A stretch of DNA of 64,000 bases from positions 1-64,000 of the forward strand of contig DASRAJ010000051.1 in the NCBI GenBank assembly GCA_035638255.1. The letters are read 5' to 3'. Origin of the DNA: DASRAJ01 sp035638255. GTDB lineage: Bacteria > Bacteroidota > Bacteroidia > Chitinophagales > UBA10324. This document shows positions 59,201 through 64,000 of this stretch, piece after piece. A program made the translations under genes and the position numbers. The notes under the pieces were generated by a model that saw only the letters and a list, made by a program, of their open reading frames with translations, was not told the origin of the DNA and searched no databases. Within the stretch, counting starts at the first letter, position 1, and each line of letters begins with the position of its first letter.

Positions 59201-61699
59201 TATTATCTCAACACCGATAAAAAAGCTGCAAGCATTTCTATTCCCATTAAGGATGAGTTTCTTCCGAACGTTTACATCTCTGCCACTGCCATCAGGAAAC
59301 TAACAGGCAATCAGCTTCCGCTTACAGTAGCACGCGGATATGTTGCATTGAAAGTGAGTAAGGATGAAACAAAACTTCCTGTGGCAATTACTGCTGCAGA
59401 AATGTCACGGTCAAAAACGAAGCAACACATCAGCGTGAAAACTGCGCCCAATGCTGAACTCACAATTGCTGTTGTTGATGAAGGAATTCTTCAACTGAAA
59501 AATACCAAGACTCCTGATCCGTATAAATTTTTCTATGCGCAACGTGCGCTTGAAGTTCGTTCATTCGATCTGTATCCGTATCTCTTTCCGGAGTATGCAA
59601 CATCTGCTCTGAGTGGTGACATGGCTGAAGCAATGGCCAAACGCACAAACCCTTTCACGGTAAAACGATTTAACCTCGTTGCATTGTGGAGTGGAATTTT
59701 GAAAGCAGATGGTAGCGGGAATGCTTCTTTCGATGTAAACATTCCGCAATTCTCGGGCGCACTCCGGGTGATGGCTGTTGCATACAAAGACAATGCATTC
59801 GGATCTGCAGAGAAGATGATGAAGGTGGCTGACCCAATTGTAATCAGCACGGCGCTGCCACGGTTCCTTTCACCAAAAGATACTGTGCGAGTTCCGGTTA
59901 CGCTTTCCAACACCACAGCAAAAGCAACGGATGTAAAGGCAGAAATTTCCGTCACTGGCCCGCTCACCATTTCAAGCTCAAAAACCCAAACGACAACATT
60001 GAAAGCAAACAGTGAAGGGCAAATTGAATTTGCTGTGCTCGCTTCCAATGCACTCGGAGTAGCAAGTGTAACGATCACTGTAAATGGTGTGGGAGAGAAA
60101 TTTACGGATCAAACCAATATCGCTGTTCGGCCCGCTTCCTCACTCACAAAACAAACAGGCAGTGGAGTGATACAAGGAGGACAATCTCAAACACTTTCAC
60201 TGAAAGCGAATATGTTCCCGGGTACAATGGATGCCAAACTCGTGATCAGCAAATCACCGATGACGGAATTTTGCAAAGACCTTCGCTCCCTTCTTCAATA
60301 TCCGTGGGGTTGCGTGGAGCAAACGGTCAGTGCTGCATTTCCACAGTTATATTATCGTGATCTGGCAAAATCAATCGGGCAGGAAAACAATGCCATCGTT
60401 TTCAATCCCGATTACAATGTGACGCAGGCAATCAAAAAGATCGAGAGCATGCAACTGTATGACGGCGCAATCAGTTATTGGCCCGGCGGCGACTATGAAA
60501 GCTGGTGGGGCTCTGCTTACGCTGCTCATTTTTTACTTGAAGCAAAGAAGGCGGGCTTCGAAGTGAATGATAATATCCTCAACAAAATTTTTTCTTACCT
60601 GCAGCAAAAAGTAAAAGAACACAACACGGAAGATTGGTATTACTGGGATGAGCATGACATTGCACGAAGGGTCACTGTATGGTCGCGCTCCACGTTTTAT
60701 TCCATGTTCGTGCTCGGGCTCTCCGGAAAATACGATCAATCGGCAATGAACTATTACAAAGCGAATGGTGAGATGCTGACTCCTGATTCGAAGTATATGC
60801 TGGCTGCAACATTTTATCTCGCAGGAAATCGAAACAGCTTCAAAGATTTGTTACCTGAAGCGTGGGCAAAAGACAGATCAATGCGTGCTTTCGGCGGAAG
60901 TTTTTATTCTGATGTTCGTGATGAAGCGCTCGCGTTGTATGTGTTGCTCGAAGCTGATCCGAATAATCCGCAAGTAGGAATCTTCACCAAACACCTCTCA
61001 GAGAAGTTGAGAAAAGCGTACTGGCTTTCTACCCAGGACGAAGCATTCTCCTTCATCGCTCTCGGAAAAATTGCACGTAAAGCAAACGTAAGCACCGTCA
61101 CGGCTACAGTGAATGTGAATGGAAAAGCAATCGGCAACTTCAAGGGGACTGACATTACAATCAACAAAAACATTGCGGGCGAAGAGGTTTCCATTCAAAC
61201 TTCAGGCAGCGGAAATCTTTATTACTTCTGGGAAGTGAATGGCATTGATGTCTCGGGAAAGATCAGGGAAGAAGACAGCTACCTCAAGGTGCGCAAAACA
61301 TTTTACAACCGGTATGGTCAAGTGATGATACCCACAGCCATTAATCAAAATGAGATGCTCGTGGTGAAGGTGACGGTAGAAACGGTGGACTACAATTCGT
61401 CCGTAGAAAATGTGGCCGTCACGGATCTGCTGCCTGCGGGATTTGAAATTGAAAATCCGCGCATCAGCGCTGTGCCTGATCTTGATTGGATCAAGGATGC
61501 ATCATCGTATGACTACATGGACATTCGTGATGACCGTATCACATTCTTCTGCACTGCAACCGGCAAAGAGAAAAATTTCTACTATGTGGTTCGTGCCGTG
61601 TCAAAAGGATTGTACCACATGGGACCGGCAAGTGCTGATGCGATGTACAATGGTGAGTATCATAGTTATTGGGGAGCAGGAGAGGTAGTGGTGAAGTGA
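56279..61699 (+). CDS. Alpha-2-macroglobulin-family lipoprotein (YfaS-like)
   Basis: This 1806-residue lipoprotein has lipobox LFMGC (lipidated Cys21). It has MG-type beta domains along residues about 40-1100, including the MG2 region IYGDRDIYRPGDSVHVNTVV, and a bait-like stretch. The A2M block is FTVKRFNLVALWSGILKADG with VNIPQFSGALRVMAVAYKD. The thioester motif C1345-V-E-Q1348 lies in YPWGCVEQTVSAAFPQLYY, followed by the toroid of helices and the C-terminal MG10-like domain. Bacterial A2Ms trap attacking proteases in the periplasm, often together with a PBP1C-type peptidoglycan synthase. No pbpC is next to it here. The thioester residues are intact, so covalent trapping is plausible. Confidence 0.95.
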   Translation: MKHSLKSLVVFAVACSLFMGCANTGNLLKLDHTNFTDEIATDQNLSFTFTSDLAPDSLQQQWDTTQYISFSPAVRGKFRWNSSRELIFSPSETFAPSTDFTAQLTSNLFKHSKTKLQLPKEKTVKFHTPYLLMANAQLFWSSSQKNPGAVEVRANMVFNCKVKPNDLQKKLHIFVNEKEVPFDVLSGNPDYSIGISIADVRGESKESIPLKIEIDPGLPCVGSAYTTKDKMEFTAEVPAKERIMVTQMTASFVESEGVINVFTNQPVLNDNLSTLITLDPNVSITVEKLDNGFALKGDFETDKSYTVTISKELKGIFGFMLGDNYSQNVSFGALEPMIAFTSDKGMYLSSRGSRNVAISIASISKIKVSVVRIYENNILNFMRSGNDYGYYSEELGSGEYSYHEYNYYNFENFGDVVSEKNYDVQSLTKQGNVRLLNLSLDELDYNDKFKGMYLLKIQDADHQYLQQSKFVSLSDIGLIAREGQDEVYVFANSILSTDPQQGVKVNFISTNNQTVGTATTDGNGVAILKNAKATLGKFQLGMITCSLGDDFNFMVLDNAHVETSRYDVAGKYSNDAHLDAFIYGDRDIYRPGDSVHVNTVVRTEDWKVMKDVPMKIKLLLPSGKEYQSLKQTPDDQGAFETTFYLPPAIITGLYTIEVLSGNDVYIAGKQISVEEFVPDRIKVTTQVDKPAARPGEKITTAITATNLFGPPAANRNYEVELQLNRKDFYSKKYNDYHFAIHTGEQINIENVVRNGKTDEAGKASEIFDLPVYTDIGILQGNVFTTVFDETGRPVHQISDFSVNTQDVFFGIKYFDQWVSTRQPLALQFIACNAAGQATNATATVEIYRYSWENVIEQSGGRYRYNSQRKDMLVSKKNISLNASGGNISFTPYNSGEYEVRISRPGADTYVALELYAYGWGDTQNTSFEVSNEGEVDLQLDKESYIVGDKAQVLLKSPFEGKILVTVERGDVFDYYYLNTDKKAASISIPIKDEFLPNVYISATAIRKLTGNQLPLTVARGYVALKVSKDETKLPVAITAAEMSRSKTKQHISVKTAPNAELTIAVVDEGILQLKNTKTPDPYKFFYAQRALEVRSFDLYPYLFPEYATSALSGDMAEAMAKRTNPFTVKRFNLVALWSGILKADGSGNASFDVNIPQFSGALRVMAVAYKDNAFGSAEKMMKVADPIVISTALPRFLSPKDTVRVPVTLSNTTAKATDVKAEISVTGPLTISSSKTQTTTLKANSEGQIEFAVLASNALGVASVTITVNGVGEKFTDQTNIAVRPASSLTKQTGSGVIQGGQSQTLSLKANMFPGTMDAKLVISKSPMTEFCKDLRSLLQYPWGCVEQTVSAAFPQLYYRDLAKSIGQENNAIVFNPDYNVTQAIKKIESMQLYDGAISYWPGGDYESWWGSAYAAHFLLEAKKAGFEVNDNILNKIFSYLQQKVKEHNTEDWYYWDEHDIARRVTVWSRSTFYSMFVLGLSGKYDQSAMNYYKANGEMLTPDSKYMLAATFYLAGNRNSFKDLLPEAWAKDRSMRAFGGSFYSDVRDEALALYVLLEADPNNPQVGIFTKHLSEKLRKAYWLSTQDEAFSFIALGKIARKANVSTVTATVNVNGKAIGNFKGTDITINKNIAGEEVSIQTSGSGNLYYFWEVNGIDVSGKIREEDSYLKVRKTFYNRYGQVMIPTAINQNEMLVVKVTVETVDYNSSVENVAVTDLLPAGFEIENPRISAVPDLDWIKDASSYDYMDIRDDRITFFCTATGKEKNFYYVVRAVSKGLYHMGPASADAMYNGEYHSYWGAGEVVVK

Positions 61700-61879
61700 T
61701 CTGATAATTTGGAGATTTGAAATAAGAATATCGGTGGCGAGAAGCCATGAGGGAAAAATATAGAGTGGTTCCTGATGCACAACACTGAGATCGTGGGTTG
61801 ATTATTATTCCTATTTATTATTAAATTTCCTTTAGAAATATATCTTGTAATTGCTATATTTCGGAACAATACTCACATC

Positions 61880-64000
61880 ATGAAAAAGGTAATTTTCTTA
61901 ATTGAGTTAATTCTCGCTTCTCTGCTTTTATTATTGTCTCATCAGAATTTTCTAAAGGCTCAAACAAGAGCCATTGACTCATTAAAAGAAGTTCTTGAAA
62001 CCCCAAAAGAAGATAGCAATAAAATAAATATATTGAATAAGCTGGGGTATGAACTTTGGGAAATGGGTGAATTCAAGCAATCACTTGATTATGCAAACAG
62101 ACAATTGAGACTTGTCGAAAAGCTTGGCTATAAAAAGAAATTATCTAATGCATATAATAGAATAGGGGCAGCCAATTTATCACTTGGTAATAATGACGAA
62201 GCTCTCAATTATTTTGGGAAAGAATTAAAAACCTCAACAGAATTAGGTGACAGTGAAAATATGTCTATTGCTTTACGCAATATTGCTAATACTTATACCT
62301 ATCAGGGATACCTGGATTCTGCATTAATCTACAATTTCAAATCTTTAGCTATCTTCAAGGGAAGCGAAGATAAGAGCCAAATTGCCCGATGTTATTCAAA
62401 CATTGGAACTATTTATGGGGCACAACAAAACTTTGTTGCCGGCTTAGAGTATGACTTGCGTGCATTAAGGCTTTTTGAGGAATTGGGCGATCAAAAAAGG
62501 GTAGCGACGGCATATTTGAGTATAGGAACGATATATAGAGATAGAGATAATTTCCAGGAAGGTCTGAATTATTATTTTAAAGGATTAGAAATTTGCCAAA
62601 ATATTGATGATAAGGTGAAGAGTGCTAAGTTTCTTATAAACATTGCGACTATTTATTTTGATCAGAGTAATTATCAGGAGGCACTTGAATATTATCTAAA
62701 AGGACTTAGAATGCAGGAGGAACTTGGTGACAAAAGTATGGTCGCTGCTTCTAGTCACGATATTGGTGATTTATATAGGGAACAGGGTAACTATTCGGAA
62801 GCTTTGAAATATTTCGCAAAGAGTTTAAAGCTTAGTAAGGAAATTGGAAATAAAACTGTGATCATACGGAATTATTTCAGTCTTGGTAATTTATTCTACG
62901 CGCAGGGCAGATTTCCGGAAGCATTGGATTCGATAAATACGGGACTCGCCATGGCAAAAGAAATTGGTGGTGAAAAAGGCTCTATTGCAGGTGCATATTA
63001 TACCTTGTCGGACATATATTTTAAGATGCATAACCTTGACAGCACCTATCATTACTTTAAGCTGTATTCAGAAATGAGGGATTCTATCCTTAATGAAGAA
63101 AATAGCAGACAGTTAAATGAGATGCAGGCGAAGTATGAAACAGAAAAAAAAGATAAGGAAATCACTCAACTCAATTTGGAAAATGAAAAACGTCAAAGCC
63201 AGCTTGCACTTCTCACACGACAACATCAAATCTCAGAATTGAATCTAATAACTGAGCAACAGCAAAAAGAATTGATCACCTCTGAGAACGAACGTAACAA
63301 GCAATCACTTCTGCTTGCCGGGAATATTCGTAAGCAGCAGCAAGACAGCATCAGTAATTTATCAGTTCAGAAAACGCTGATAACACAGCTTGCTTACAGT
63401 GAACATAACAAGCGCAATTGGTCTACGGGAGGAGGAATTGGTATTGCTGCATTATTATCACTGGTATTTTATCAGCTCAATCGTCGCCGCCGAACAAAAC
63501 ATTCGCTTCAAATAAACCAATTGAATAATAAAGTTCTTCGCTCTCAGCTAAACCCTCACTTCATCTTTAATGCGCTTAACTCTATCAAAAGTTATATTCA
63601 GCAGCATCCCGAAATAGCAGGCAGCTATCTGACAAAATTCAGCCTTCTCATGCGGCAGGTACTCGAGAATTCAGAAGAAGAAAAAATAAGCCTTCAGGAA
63701 GAAATTGCCATGCTGGAAAATTATATGCAATTGGAATCCATTCTGGTGCCGCATGGATTTGATTATGATGTTTCAGTGGATGAATCGACAGATGCTGCTA
63801 ATACCATGGTGCCTCCATTAATATTTCAGCCCATGGTTGAAAATGCCATCATACATGGATTAAGACCGCTGAATAAACGAGGTAAGATCAATCTGCGATT
63901 CACAGAAACAAATGGCTTGCTCCAGGCAATCATTGAGGACAATGGTATAGGAGAATTTTCTGCGGTTGTGTCCGCAAGCAGTGGTAATAAAAAAAGATCT
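61880..64000 (+). CDS. TPR-containing LytS-type sensor histidine kinase, cut by window end
   Basis: From ATG 61880 a frame is open for 707 codons to the last base; the 3' end lies outside. It has a signal peptide (MKKVIFLIELILASLLLLLS) and about ten TPR units in residues about 40-400 (LGDSENMSIALRNIANTYTY and repeated S/N-IG-T/D-IY motifs). A coiled coil follows (EMQAKYETEKKDKEITQLNL), then one membrane helix (STGGGIGIAALLSLVFYQL) and the His_kinase domain with the phospho-acceptor in LRSQLNPHFIFNALNSIKSY. MVPPLIFQPMVENAIIHGLR is the N box of the ATPase domain. It senses through the periplasmic TPR part and usually pairs with a LytTR response regulator, expected downstream. Confidence 0.93.
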   Translation, partial: MKKVIFLIELILASLLLLLSHQNFLKAQTRAIDSLKEVLETPKEDSNKINILNKLGYELWEMGEFKQSLDYANRQLRLVEKLGYKKKLSNAYNRIGAANLSLGNNDEALNYFGKELKTSTELGDSENMSIALRNIANTYTYQGYLDSALIYNFKSLAIFKGSEDKSQIARCYSNIGTIYGAQQNFVAGLEYDLRALRLFEELGDQKRVATAYLSIGTIYRDRDNFQEGLNYYFKGLEICQNIDDKVKSAKFLINIATIYFDQSNYQEALEYYLKGLRMQEELGDKSMVAASSHDIGDLYREQGNYSEALKYFAKSLKLSKEIGNKTVIIRNYFSLGNLFYAQGRFPEALDSINTGLAMAKEIGGEKGSIAGAYYTLSDIYFKMHNLDSTYHYFKLYSEMRDSILNEENSRQLNEMQAKYETEKKDKEITQLNLENEKRQSQLALLTRQHQISELNLITEQQQKELITSENERNKQSLLLAGNIRKQQQDSISNLSVQKTLITQLAYSEHNKRNWSTGGGIGIAALLSLVFYQLNRRRRTKHSLQINQLNNKVLRSQLNPHFIFNALNSIKSYIQQHPEIAGSYLTKFSLLMRQVLENSEEEKISLQEEIAMLENYMQLESILVPHGFDYDVSVDESTDAANTMVPPLIFQPMVENAIIHGLRPLNKRGKINLRFTETNGLLQAIIEDNGIGEFSAVVSASSGNKKRS

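Noticed and set aside
56279..61699. Alpha-2-macroglobulin gene as part of the export cluster
   Set aside because: A minus-strand AAA gene separates it from tolC, and A2M lipoproteins act on their own or with PBP1C.

Overview
The window comes from a member of the Bacteroidota. The evidence is a complete type IX secretion core (porP/sprF-gldK-gldL-gldM-gldN), a second PorP/SprF protein, four secreted proteins with a type A C-terminal sorting domain, candidate promoters of the TAnnTTTG type, MacB/FtsX-type permease arrays and a PGM1-like ATP-grasp protein. The content suggests a free-living, probably uncultured lineage near Chitinophagia, Saprospiria or Sphingobacteriia. The sequence does not fix the genus.

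Layout. 1-3 kb: end of an ATP-grasp ligase, an antitoxin with a broken PIN toxin, an unknown membrane-anchored protein and a divergent class III cyclase-like protein; this is the most accessory-looking part. 3-4.5 kb: three small exported proteins in one minus-strand operon. 4.5-6.4 kb: uvrC, interrupted in frame by a 42-bp perfect palindrome. 6.4-10.1 kb: a 1241-residue beta-propeller/PKD cargo protein. 10.3-20 kb: a long minus-strand block with a BamA/TamA-like protein, a DUF4271 protein, uroporphyrinogen-III synthase and porP-gldKLMN. 20-34.7 kb: housekeeping and surface genes (hemW, LRR protein, lysS, two more cargo proteins, ridA, upp, second porP/sprF, 3-methyladenine glycosylase, RsmI-like methylase). 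34.8-40.3 kb: acylphosphatase, hydrolase, a double-AAA protein with a duplicated beta domain, small proteins and tRNA-Lys. 40.3-54.9 kb: a histidine kinase/sigma-54 regulator pair facing an export cluster (HlyD adaptor, two MacB-type ATPases, two intact permeases, one permease with an internal deletion, one 3' fragment, TolC). 54.9-64 kb: a BCS1-like AAA ATPase, a giant alpha-2-macroglobulin lipoprotein and a TPR-LytS histidine kinase cut by the window end.

How it fits together. GldL and GldM form the proton-driven motor, GldK and GldN the periplasmic ring, and PorP/SprF proteins the outer-membrane-associated part. The four cargo proteins are the kind of substrate this machine exports. The two-component pair is best read as the regulator of the divergent HlyD-ABC-TolC cluster; a spaced direct repeat lies between them.

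Most striking feature. At least ten gene junctions carry short tandem arrays with a 7-nt period, several touching start or stop codons, and one array lies inside hemW. The ABC cluster also carries three copies of a roughly 90-nt imperfect inverted repeat. Together with the palindrome in uvrC and the GTCATCC/GTCGAAG-type elements, this is a genome rich in short repeats that shape gene ends. No CRISPR array, prophage, insertion sequence or rRNA was seen.
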